From Paulinella micropora (taxonomy: Eukaryota; Cercozoa; Imbricatea; Euglyphida), in assembly GCA_009731375.1 (NCBI GenBank), contig BJOX01000220.1, positions 580,159 through 640,152 on the forward strand: DNA of 59,994 bases, in the 5' to 3' direction. The translations under genes and the position numbers were made by a program. Positions within the stretch are counted from its first letter, which is position 1; every line of letters begins with the position of its first letter. The notes under the pieces were generated by a model. That model was not told the DNA's origin, searched no databases, and saw nothing but the letters and a program-made list of their open reading frames with translations. This document shows, piece by piece, positions 10,131 to 20,500 of the stretch.

Positions 10131-10503
10131 TTATTGGTCTTCTATGAAGTTAGCGATAACATTAACATTTGAACCATTCTTAGCAGTAGCAACGGATTTT
10201 TGTGTAAAAGTCAATACATCACTAGGAGACAGATATATGTCATAATTTCTAAGATTTATTTGTTGAGTTGATTGAGAATTTACATAAAGTTTAAAAATTG
10301 TTGTTCCGTTGGCAACGACACTCGCCTTTGTATCAGTATCTACAATTGAATACTTAGTATCAACATCTGCAGACCCCGCTCCAGTTAGTGTTCCATTCAA
10401 TACCATTCTTACTACACACGCCTTACTATCTTCATTCGTAATACTTATCAAAGTGGGATAAACATTTGAATAATTTGTTAAATTAGCACCGCCCGCATCA
10501 AAT
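10131..10503 (-). CDS. PLV virion surface protein, C-terminal half (split gene)
   Basis: About 124 residues, stop TAA at 10131-10133, running into the N gap at 10504. It contains a beta-rich pattern (VVRMVLNGTLTGAG, then YDIYLSPSDVLTFTQKS) that in related viral and phage structural proteins forms the C-terminal part of a protein starting near TAFGE. The matching N-terminal half is on the same strand at 30252-31053. The two halves are separated by the GC-rich block. A receptor-binding or capsid-decoration role is inferred from this resemblance. Confidence 0.7.
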
Positions 10504-10821
10504 NNNNNNNNNNNNNNNNNNNNNNNNNNNNNNNNNNNNNNNNNNNNNNNNNNNNNNNNNNNNNNNNNNNNNNNNNNNNNNNNNNNNNNNNNNNNNNNNN
10601 NNNNNNNNNNNNNNNNNNNNNNNNNNNNNNNNNNNNNNNNNNNNNNNNNNNNNNNNNNNNNNNNNNNNNNNNNNNNNNNNNNNNNNNNNNNNNNNNNNNN
10701 NNNNNNNNNNNNNNNNNNNNNNNNNNNNNNNNNNNNNNNNNNNNNNNNNNNNNNNNNNNNNNNNNNNNNNNNNNNNNNNNNNNNNNNNNNNNNNNNNNNN
10801 NNNNNNNNNNNNNNNNNNNNN
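10504..10821. other. Assembly gap (318 N)
   Basis: Unknown sequence at the left edge of the GC-rich block; the block restarts with a C run and an AC dinucleotide tract. Confidence 0.95.
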
Positions 10822-10856
10822 CCCCCCCCCCCCCCCACACACACACACACACACGG

Positions 10857-11210
10857 CGCCTGCAGTCTAGTCTTGTGGCCCGCTTGCGCGAGCGGAAAGC
10901 TAGCTCTGGTGGCTAACGGTGGCTCTGGTCGGGTAGCAGACCCCCAGACACCGGCTTCTTAGGCCTTATTATTAAAAGCGTTTGCGTACAAAGCTATTAG
11001 CAGATTATTAATATCTTATACTAAATTACCGAGCCGATGATTGACAACAAGTCGCACAGTTACCTGTGATCATCCAGTCTATTCATTACCAACTATATCC
11101 TCTGCCTCTTGTGGCTGTAGCTTTATTCTCCCCCTCCCGTTTTCCTCCATCTCTCTCTATTGGAAACAAGCGCGAACATGCGCGCTAGCTCTACCAGTAT
11201 TAAAGATATA
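10857..11210 (+). repeat. Diverged direct repeat, copy 1 (promoter-like region)
   Basis: Shares long stretches with 14969-15230, including CTTGCGCGAGCGGAAAGCTA and CCTGTGATCATCCAGTCTAT. In the second copy this sequence lies directly upstream of the glycosyltransferase-like gene, so copy 1 may be an orphan upstream region left by duplication. No gene follows it on the plus strand here. Confidence 0.6.
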
Positions 11211-11355
11211 TAATATCTATTGCAAGTGAAAGCTAAGTTTTAATAAGTACCAGTCGGAGCTACTCAGATATTCTCGTTAACAAAATTAAAGTAAGCCACA
11301 GTGTATACGTTGGCACATGCAAGTGTCGCGAGCGTGCCTGCGTTACTTCACTTTT

Positions 11356-13877
11356 TTAGAACATTGTATATCCTCTGCACGCAAACCGCAGGGACAATCC
11401 CCAGCCCCCGGAATTGTCTGTATGTCTTGCGGTGATGTCGACTCTGGCAGGCGAGAAGTAGTTCACAAAGGTAATTTCGAACTGGTCGCTGTAAGTACCA
11501 GACACACCCTGGTCCCAGTTATTTTTGTTGACAGGATTAGGGCACGAGACGAGATAGAGCTGAGAATAAGTGACAGTCTTTGAATTTGTGGAACTAGCCC
11601 CGATGTCAGCGTATCGGTCGCCGACAGTCGGCGTATTTGTGGTTGAGATGCTGGGAGATCTCGTCGGTGTCTGTGTGCTCGTCGGTGTCTGTGTGTTCGT
11701 GGGCGTTATGGTACGCGTCACGGAAATGGTGGGTGTTCGCGTCGCGGAAGTAGTGGGCGTCACGGAAATAGTAGGCGTCACGGAGATAGTCGGCGTCGCC
11801 GTCACGGAAATGGTAGGTGTCACGGAGACCGTCGGCGTGCGGGAGGGTGTCACGGACGGTGTCACGGAAATGGTCGGTGTCACGGAGAGGGTGGGCGTCG
11901 GCGTCACGGAGATCGTGGGCGTCACGGAAACAGTGGGTGTGCGCGTCACGGAAATACTGGGCGTCACAGAAATAGTCGGCGTCACGGAAAGGGTGGGTGT
12001 GCGTGTCACGGAAATACTGGGCGTCACGGAAATACTGGACGTCACGGAAAGGGTGGGCGTCGCCGTCACAGAAATAGTGGACGTCACAGAAATGGTGGGC
12101 GTTCGTGTCACGGAAATAGTCGCCGTCACGGAAATACTGGGCGTCACGGAAATAGTCGGCGTCACGGAAGCGGTGGCCGTCGCCGTCGCCGACCGTGTCG
12201 CCGAGGTGGTGGGTGTCGCCGAGGTGGTGGGTGTTACCGAGGTGCTGGGCGTCACGGAGCTGGTCGGCGTCACCGAGGTGCTGGGCGTGACTGAAACGGT
12301 CGGCGTCGCGGACCGTGTCGCCGAGGTGCTGGGTGTCACGGAGCTGGTCGGCGTCACGGAGCTGGTCGGCGTCACCGAGGTGGTGGGCGTCACCGAGGTA
12401 CTGGGCGTCACGGAGCTGGTCGGCGTCACCGATTGGGTGGGCGTCACCGAGGTGGTGGGCGTCACTGAGGTGCTGGGCGTCACCGAGGTGGTGGGCGTCA
12501 CTGAGGTGCTGGGCGTCACCGAGGTGCTGGGCGTCACCGACAAGGTTGGGGAGCTGGTGCGCGTCGCCGAGGCTGTCAGCGAAGGTGACGCGGTGGAGGT
12601 GGTCGAGGCGCCGGGCGATTGCGAAGGTGTGGGCGTCACTGACACGGTCGGCGTCACGGAGGGTGTCACGGAGCTGGTGGGCGTCACGGAGCTGGTGGGT
12701 GTCACGGAGCTGGTGGGCGTCACGGAGCTGGTGGGCGTCACGGAGCTGGTGGGCGTCACGGAGCTGGTGGGTGTCACGGAGCTGGTGGGCGTCACGGAGC
12801 TGGTGGGCGTCACCGAGCCGCTGGGTGTCACCGAGCCGCTGGGCGTCACGGACGGCGTGACCGAGCCGCTGGGCGTCCGCGTGGGCGTGATCGATTGCGA
12901 CGGCGTCGCGGAGGGCAGCCAGGGCTGGCACGCCAGCGGTGCCTGCCAGTTGGCGAGGTCCGACGACCGCACCAAGCGGAGGCACTCCTGCGGCGTCAGC
13001 GCCACGGCCCACCCGCTCAGGTTCTGGACCAGCAGCGGCGCGTCGGCCAACAGGCTGGCGGCGTCCTGTACGCGGTCGAGCTTCCACCGCGACAGGTCCG
13101 CTCGCAACGAGGCCGCCCCTGAGAACAGGCCCGTGGCATGCGTGACGCGCGGCAGCTCCCAAGCGGCCAGGCCGGGGATGGCGGCTGCGCGCGTGCCCTT
13201 GAACAGCCACGACACGTCCGTCGCGCGCGACAGGTTCCAGCCGCTCACGTTGGCAAAGGCCAGGCACGACGAGTTCGCGAACGCCGCGCGCAGCGTCTCG
13301 GCCGAGTCGGTCCGCAGGCCCGACACGTCGAAGCACGCGTTCGCCGACAGGCGGGCAAAGCTGAAGGCCAGGTTCCAGACTCGCGACGTGTCGAGGTCCG
13401 CGAGGGGTGGCAGCGACACGAGCGACTCCTCGCCGTAGAAGTGGTACCCCGTGCTGGGGGCCAGCTGCAGCCCACCCCACTGGTAGATGCGCCGCAGCTC
13501 GACGCAACTCGTCAGCCCCTCGCGCCAGGCCGGCGTCATGGCCCAGTCTACGACGGGGCCGTCCACGATCACCGTGACTTCGCCGGCCGCCGCGAACGTG
13601 TGTGTGCACGGCTCGGCGTCGCTGCAGCGCTGGACGGGCGTGCCATCGCCCCAGAACACCCAGAAAGGGGAGCCGCTTCCCTGCGCTAGGCGCCGGCGGC
13701 GGGCGGCCGTGCCGTTGCCGTAGATGACACCCCCCGCCGGCAGCGTCCAGGCGTCCCCGCCCGCCGGCACCCAGAGGTCCAGGACCAAGTCTGGTGGCCG
13801 CCGCTCGCGCCACTCGTAGGCGCAGTAAGGCCGGGCGGAGGGCCAGAAGAGGCGGCCAACAGCAGCGCTAGGTGCAT
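11356..13877 (-). CDS. Mucin-like surface protein A (PKD-like, BspA-type LRR, SVTPT stalk)
   Basis: The start is placed at 13877 by comparison with the paralogue at 23792; a 1-base deletion near 13849 puts the signal peptide (MHLALLLAA) out of frame, leaving an ATG-initiated frame from 13788. The mature part has a PKD-like motif (WGDGT, then HTFAAAGEVTVIVDG). BspA/DUF285-type leucine-rich repeats follow (W-x-L, D-x-x-x-LF units, about 13000-13450). A stalk of about 400 residues of SVTPT-type repeats comes next, then a C-terminal region of about 90 residues containing SQLYLVSCPNPVNKNNW. The repeats would be heavily O-glycosylated. Such architecture fits an extracellular adhesin. The C-terminus differs from the paralogue, which continues into EGF and discoidin-like modules. 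Confidence 0.75.
11680..12890 (-). repeat. SVTPT-coding minisatellite
   Basis: Tandem 18- and 24-base units such as GGCGTCACGGAGCTGGTG on the plus strand, encoding S-V-T-P-T/S variants on the minus strand. The purest copies are at about 12660-12810. The opposite strand is also open (VGVTE repeats) because of the repeat composition; that frame is not a gene. Confidence 0.85.
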
Positions 13878-13990
13878 GGCGGGCCGCTAAGCTGGCACCA
13901 GACGAAAGCTAGGCCTCCTCCCCGGTTGCTTGGGCAGAGTTTAAGAGGGGGGGGGGGGGGGGGGGGGGGCCGCGGGGCCGNNNNNNNNNN

Positions 13991-14038
<48 letters not shown>

Positions 14039-14236
14039 GGGGCGTGGTGGTGCGTGCTGCGTGTGCTCGGGTTTTACTGAGTCAGGACGACGCTCGGCCG
14101 GGACGCCCAGCGCGCGATCTGCCGTGGCTGCTTCTGCGGGGCAGAGCCCACGCCCCTAGCTTACTCGAGCAACGGAGAGAGAGAGAGAGAAAGAGAAAGA
14201 GAGAGAGAGAGCGCGCGCGGGAGGGCGGGGGCCGCC

Positions 14237-14651
14237 TTACGCCGGCGGCGCCTGGAGGGCCGGCGCGTGGGGCCTGGGCTGGGCCGCACCGCGCAGGAGC
14301 TGGATGAGGGAGTGCCGCTTGGAGGTCCTGCGCCGCGACGGACAGCCCGTACTGGTCGAGTCCTCTAGCTGCGTGAAGCTCTGCTGCAGGTAGGGCCGCC
14401 AGGTCGCGAGTTCGGGGCAGAGAGCCAACTCCTGCTCCCAGCAGACGGACTCGTCGGCCGCGCGCCGCATGGCCTCGTGCAGCGCCACGACGAAGCGGGC
14501 CAGCATGGCGGGCGGCAGGCAGTCGCGCAGCTGCGGCAGCAGCTCGCCCCACGTGACCTGGCCCTCGGGCGACGCCGACGCGCACTCGTCGGGGAACAGG
14601 GCGCGCAGCCCCTGCTCGCCGTGCAACGAGTACAGCAGCCACAAGTCCCGC
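14237..14651 (-). pseudogene. Truncated copy of the multi-pass membrane protein gene (C-terminus)
   Basis: About 138 codons nearly identical to the end of the gene at 24235-27085 (from GQPERDLWLLYSLHGEQG), continuing to a stop at 14237-14239 that is lost in an N gap in the full-length copy. Upstream of it three 48-base tandem repeats (about 14660-14800, encoding RRVRRPPPKPRAP units) replace the rest of the gene. It sits just upstream of surface protein A, as the full-length gene sits upstream of the paralogue. This is a duplicated but truncated cassette or an assembly chimera. Confidence 0.65.
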
Positions 14652-14968
14652 TCGGGCTGGCCCGGGGCCCGTGGCTTCGGGGGCGGCCGACGCACGCGGC
14701 GAGGAGGGAGCGGGGCCCGTGGCTTCGGGGGCGGCCGACGCACGCGGCGAGGAGGGAGCGGGGCCCGTGGCTTCGGGGGCGGCCGACGCACGCGGCGGCC
14801 GTCGTGGGCGACTCGCTGACCCTCGTCTGCGAAGACCACCGGCCGGACGACGGCAGCTCCGACGACGACGCGGCAGGCGGCGGCTGCAGCGACACCGAGT
14901 AGACACTAGCCTAGGAGACACTTGAGCGCTAGTGCTGACGCGCTGGTCGTTCACACACAACCCTCACG

Positions 14969-15230
14969 GCGCCTGTAAGCTAGTATTACTGCCAGCTTGC
15001 GCGAGCGGAAAGCTAGCTCTTTTGGCGAACGTCATGCATCTCCCCAAGCTTTATTAAATGTGTTTGCATAAAAAATGGTATCGGGGTTATTAACATCTTC
15101 TTCTACTAGGTCACCCGGCNNNNNNNNNNTATCTTCTTCTACTAGGTCACCTGGCTGGTGATTTACATTAAGTCACACTTTTTACCTGTGATCATCCAGT
15201 CTATTCAGTGCCTATATTCTCTGCTTCTTT
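14969..15230 (+). repeat. Diverged direct repeat, copy 2
   Basis: Matches 10857-11210 and precedes the glycosyltransferase-like gene. A 10-N gap at 15120-15129 is flanked on both sides by the same text (ATCTTCTTCTACTAGGTCAC), so the gap is probably an unmerged overlap. Confidence 0.6.
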
Positions 15231-15479
15231 AAACCGTTGCTTGTCATTCCCTTCCTTCTTCCCCTTCTCTCCCTGAGAAAGAAGCGACAGCTCTACCACA
15301 ATTCTTTGAATCAAGCGTTCGTTCACCTCCTCCTTCCCTCTTTCTTCACACACACCCTGCAATTTCTTTACGAAAAGAGAAAAGGGAGGGGGCATACGAC
15401 CTCTCGGGGCGGTGGTGAGGCTGCCTTGATCACGAGAGGTTTAATAATCGATCAAAAGGGACGCCTGCAAACAGGCTGT

Positions 15480-16616
15480 ATGCTGCAAAGGAGACTGTCG
15501 GTGGTGGCTAGCCTGTCGTGTCTAGTCGCAATAACCACGCTGCTAGTATTCCCTGCTGATAGAAGAAACACTGCCTTCTCGTACGATAGCAGTGAGGCTA
15601 TTCTGAAACCAAACAACAGTGGCTTCCCTGACCGCGTAGTTTACAAGGAACAATCGAACAATGGTCAGTGGTTTATGTCTAGCACGCGCAGCCAGCGCAG
15701 CTTGGACCACGAACTGATTTTGGAGAACAGTTCGCACGGAACAATGAACATGGTGGCTGCGATGAACACCATGCTCGCGGCCGCATACTGCTGCGGCAAG
15801 CGTGTTCGCCTGACAATCAAAAACCACTGGTTGTGGTCCAACATGATCTCAGACTTTGATTTTGCCTCTCTGGGAGGCACGGCGCGGTGGCCCGGCGCTA
15901 GTGTGGCCCGGAATTGTAGTACGCACGTGCAGGAAGAAAGCCCTCTGAACCACTGGCCCTGGTTTTACGCATGGTTTCTAGACAAGGACGACGCAGTGCG
16001 CGATCGTTGCTTGCACGAGAGCGCTGCCCAAATTGTGTACGGGTGCCAGCGCGCGCTCGTGCGGCCGGCGTTCGTTGCTAAATGCAGAAAAGTGGTGCCG
16101 ATCTACGCGCACCTGCGCTCGGGCGACATCATGGAAGGCGACGGGTCGAACACTAACTTTCCTAACATGTTGTACGGGCAGCCCCCCTTGGTTTTCTATC
16201 AGCGCATTACAGAGTCGGAGCAAGGCGACATGTATCTCATGTCCGAAGACAAGAAACACGCGCTTCTGCCCAGCCTGCTGCGCCCGGGATCCGCGCACGC
16301 TTTCTACTTGGACGTAGATGCCGACTACGGGGCGCAGCTGCAGCGCTTCAGGTGCGCCCGGGCGTGGGCCATGGCGCAGAGCACGGCGTCCGCGCTCATG
16401 TTTGCGCTGTTGGATCCTGTGTTGACGAAGACAGTGTACGCGCCCCGCGGCTGCCATGGCGGGTACCAGGGCTTGTGCCAAGAGGGTGTGCGCGTGCTGG
16501 CTATGCCGCGGCAACCTAACTATTCGGTTGAAGCTTATTGGCGGAACTCCGCGGCGCAGCGCCAGGAAATGGTGGACTTCGCCTGGACCTCGGGCTGGCT
16601 CGACTGCTGCGCTTAG
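15480..16616 (+). CDS. Type II membrane glycosyltransferase-like protein (HxRxGD motif)
   Basis: The best start is the ATG at 15480: the frame is open further upstream, but from here the protein begins with a short basic tail and one hydrophobic segment (residues about 7-25, VVASLSCLVAITTLLVF), as expected for a Golgi signal anchor. The luminal part, about 350 residues, contains AHLRSGDIM near residue 210. This resembles the HxRxGD loop of fucosyltransferase-type GT-B enzymes. Cysteines and N-x-S/T sites fit a secretory enzyme. A role in modifying the neighbouring mucin-like proteins is only an inference from proximity. The exact GT family is not certain. Confidence 0.55.
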   Translation: MLQRRLSVVASLSCLVAITTLLVFPADRRNTAFSYDSSEAILKPNNSGFPDRVVYKEQSNNGQWFMSSTRSQRSLDHELILENSSHGTMNMVAAMNTMLAAAYCCGKRVRLTIKNHWLWSNMISDFDFASLGGTARWPGASVARNCSTHVQEESPLNHWPWFYAWFLDKDDAVRDRCLHESAAQIVYGCQRALVRPAFVAKCRKVVPIYAHLRSGDIMEGDGSNTNFPNMLYGQPPLVFYQRITESEQGDMYLMSEDKKHALLPSLLRPGSAHAFYLDVDADYGAQLQRFRCARAWAMAQSTASALMFALLDPVLTKTVYAPRGCHGGYQGLCQEGVRVLAMPRQPNYSVEAYWRNSAAQRQEMVDFAWTSGWLDCCA

Positions 16617-16899
16617 TACCGAAACAAAACAAAAGACCCTTGGGGCGATCAATTAAGATTGCTGATTTTCTACTCCACCTACCCTCCAAACTATTTTTGC
16701 TGTGTAAAGACCCAGGGAAAAAGACGCAGTGGGAACGAAGAGGGGAGAAGTAATTCTAGGACAGGTAGACATGCCGGCGAGGCCGGCGCGCGCAGTCTTC
16801 TTTTTTGTGTCCAATGAAGAGGCAGATAAGAGGGGAGGAGTAAGGGAGAAGGAATTGAAAAGCTCAAGGGTTTTTAAAATCATTGGCCAGGGCCACACC

Positions 16900-17229
16900 G
16901 GCGGCGCAGTGACTGCGTCCGCCTGTTCCTTGCTCGGAGCCAACGTGGTGTGGAAAGCAAGCTCTGGGCGAAGCCTCCTTCGGTTCCCGCTGCTAGGCGA
17001 CGGGGGCTACTGCCTGCACAATGCTCACCCCGGCGGTAGCGTGGACCAAGCTTCGACAATAGTCCGGTGCAGCGCCAACAATTTGATCAACCCGACTTAC
17101 ATGACCTGGCACTTTACTGGTTACACTATCCTTAAGCACAGCGCTACGTTGAGACGGTCTTTGTACGATAGTACTAGTCAGCATCTTGTAACGTGGTACA
17201 ACCCCACGGTAACTACTATTTTTGTGTAG
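16900..17229 (+). pseudogene. Inverted fragment of a surface-protein module
   Basis: The plus-strand frame contains GDGGYCLHNAHPGG, then VDQASTIVRCSANNL and MTWHF. These align with modules encoded on the minus strand at about 18200-18400 (GDYCLANDYAPC, SYLVSCDSVGLRPDALRW) and 20150-20350 (GDGGWCLYNG, STLVRCNSVSLKPTNLQW). It is one partial module with no clear start or partner domains, in opposite orientation to the large gene beside it. It could be an inverted duplicate or the visible exon of a convergent gene. Confidence 0.55.
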
Positions 17230-17523
17230 CCCGAGCGTACACACACACACACACAAAAGAAAGAGCAATGCATTTCAAAGAAACCGGACCCAGCTTCGAA
17301 TTTGAAAGAGAGGCACTTTGCTACGAAGGGAAGGCGAAACATGTACGTTGAGCGTTCAACTCGCACAAAAAGCCCCCCTTTTTCCCACCTTCTCCCCCAC
17401 CCACGACGTGCATACGCAAACGCCCGCACATACGCCATTCGCCCCCCCTCCTGCAAATAATTCGTGCACTCAACGGGGGAGGGGAGGAGAGGGTTCGGGG
17501 GGGGGGGGGGGGGNNNNNNNNNN

Positions 17524-20500
17524 ATGAATATACCATACCTTGGACCCAAGCGTAGAAAATTTCTTTTTTCTGTTTTTTTGTACAAGTGATGGAGTCCTGC
17601 ACAGGTTGTTGCTGGTCAGCTGGAAGGCTATCGCATTCGGCGGGTCCCAGCGGCTGAACATCACGGGCCCGGAACCGACGCCAATGGTAGCTACGGTTGT
17701 GTACAGACCCAGCTGGTTGTCTTCTGTGTTCATATACCACGCGCTCGCGTCGCTTTGGATCGTCTGCGCTGCCGCGTTGCGGGTCCAGAGCTGCGACGTG
17801 TCCGTCAGCGTCGAGACCTGGCGCAGCATGACCGCGTAGCGCGTGCCGCCAGCCCAGCTGGTCCAGAAGGGCCCGTTATAATTGCTCAGCGCCCAGTCCA
17901 GGCGGGGTAAGTACAGGATGCGCCCCCCGTCCCAGACGAAAGGCGCGGGCTTCCAGCACGCCTCGGGGCTGAACAGCAGTGCCACCGCGCCGCCATTCAC
18001 GAACCTCGCGCCCGGGAGCGGGCCCGCACAGAAGTTGTCCGATAGCCTGTACAAATGGAAGGGCGAGAACTGTACGGTCGGGTACGTGACCGTGAGGATA
18101 GAGGCGCTCGACCACGACACGAGCAGGCCGTTGGCCGTCGTGCTTAGGTAAGCGCACCGGCCGGACCACACATGCAGCAGCTGGCTGGGGCTCTCGACCT
18201 GCCAGCGCAGGGCGTCTGGCCGGAGGCCGACGCTGTCGCAGGAGACCAAGTATGAGGCCAGCTGTTGTTGGCCGCAGTCGCCGCTGCAGGGCGCGTAGTC
18301 GTTGGCCAGGCAGTAGTCGCCGGGCCCCCGGAACGGCACACGGAGCCTGCCACCGGAAAGGGCCAGCAGGTTGTTAGCGTTCTGCGTGCAGGTGGTAGAC
18401 AGGGAGAGCGTGGGGGGGTCCGTGCCGTTCGTGGCGTGCACGCAAAACCCGCCGGTGCTGAGCTGCACAAAAGCCGTGGCAAGAGCCGGCGGCAGGCCCA
18501 GACCCAACCCACCCACGGACGCCGCATCGCTGCCGCCGTAGACGCTGAGCAGGTTGTCCTGCGCGTTGAGGTAGCTGCCGCCGGGAAATAACGCGTTGGG
18601 AAAGTTGCTCTTGACGGTCCAATTGTTGCCGCTGGCCGTAAAGCCCCACTGCGCCTGTGTGAGATCTGTCAGCTCGGCAAGACGGCGCAGCCACACTGTG
18701 TAGCGCGTAGGGTTTGCCGTCGCGGCCCACGTGTTGTTCCACGGGTTTGACCAGCCGTTGGTCAGGGCGAACCTAGGGTCCGGCTTGTACAACAGGTACC
18801 GGCGGTTGAACACTGCAAAGAGCGGGGGCCGCGAACAGGCCTCGGGCGTGAAGCGTAACGCGTGTCGGTCCGCCAGGTCTACGTACAGATAGAGTTCTCC
18901 GAGATCGGCACTCCTGGCGAGGTTGACATACAGGGACCTGAGGACCCAGCGTACACCCGGAAGGCGCCCGTCTGGTTGAGCATGAGGGTAAAGGCAATGC
19001 CAGCGCCGAAGAAGGGCTCCAAGGTACCCTGTCTGGTTTCGTACAGCACCGTCCAGCTGCTGGGACTGTCGCTGTTCTCGGTGGACCCAAGCACCGTCAA
19101 CTCCTTTGGCGAAGAATAATAGTCCCCGACATTAGTTTGCGGTTGCCACCTGAAGCCGGCCAGCGTGACGGCGGAGCCGCTGGCGGACCGTACCTGGAAC
19201 CACTCGCCCGGGATGCCCTGCGTGGTCGTGCCGGAATTAAGCGCCCCGGTGCCCGCTGCGTAGCTGATGGAACTTGACGCCCAGGCGCTTTCGGGTTCGT
19301 TGTCAAACGCCTTGCTTGCCTCGTAGTCACCGTTTAGGTTATACGCGTAACTGGACCTGTGGATTTGCCAGGTGAGGTGGCTGGACGTACCGACGGCCAC
19401 GCTGAAGCGCGGGCTCAGTTCTCCCATTTCGGCGTAAATAGTGCCATTGGTGGCGGTGTAGACAGACTCGAACACCCAGCGGTAGACCCGGTACGCCCCC
19501 GTCGACTGGAGCGTAAAAGTCCTGGTGTTGAGCGCCCAGGCCGGTTCGTCGCAGATGGAGCGGTAAAGCACCGTCCAGCTGGTGGGCGTGTCGCTGTTTT
19601 CCACGGAGCCGAGCACTGCCAACCTTCTCGGGTACGCATTCCAGCTGTTGCCGAAATAGCGCGTGGTGTAGACGAAGCTGTAGAGCGTCAGGGCGGGACC
19701 GGCGACGCGCCGGATCTGCACCCACTCGCCCGGGATCCCCGCGGTGGAGGTAGCCGCCTGGTAAGTGCCGCTGGGCCCCAGGTAAGCGCTGGATTGCGAC
19801 ACCCAGCCACTGCTGGATGAGGCGTCGAACGCTTTTCAGAGGTCGTAATCACTGACAAGAATACTAGACCCGCTCAGGCTCCAGGCGCCGCTGTGCTGTG
19901 TGTTGCTGGACGTGTAGACCGGGAAGCTCGGGGACGCGAGCAGCCACGTGCCGCTGTTCAGGGCCACGGGCTCGGCGCAGTAGCCGTCCGAGGGTCGGTA
20001 CAAGTGGAACCCGGCGCGCGGGGGGCGCGGCGTGTCGTTGTCAGGGAAGACACCGACGTTGCTACTGTAGCCGTTGTTGGTCCAGTAGACGTAGTGGCCG
20101 TTGGCGTTTACGTAGCTAGCGTACAGGGAGCCCGTCGGCCCGTTGGCCTCCACGACCCAGACGGTGGTCGACGATACGCGCCACTGCAGATTCGTCGGCT
20201 TGAGGCTGACGGAGTTGCACCTGACTAGCGTCGAGGCCACGTGGGCCCCGTTGCACTGGCCGCAGCTAGCGTCGTAGCCGTTGTACAGGCACCAGCCGCC
20301 GTCGCCTACGTACGCGAACCGCAACGTGCTGTCGCCATAGCCCGAGTAGCTGAGCATGTTATTAATGGACTGCGTGCAGACACTTCCGGTCAGGCCGAGC
20401 GGCCGGTACGGGTAACCGCTGATGTCGACGCCGTCCTTGACGTTGAGGCAGGTCGTGCCGGCGTCGTTGAGCTGCAGCAGCGTGAAGTTAAACACAAAGC

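Noticed and set aside
11570-13438. 622-codon plus-strand ORF (VGVTE repeats)
   Set aside because: It is the antisense of the SVTPT stalk and LRR gene; the minus strand carries the signal peptide and domain pattern.
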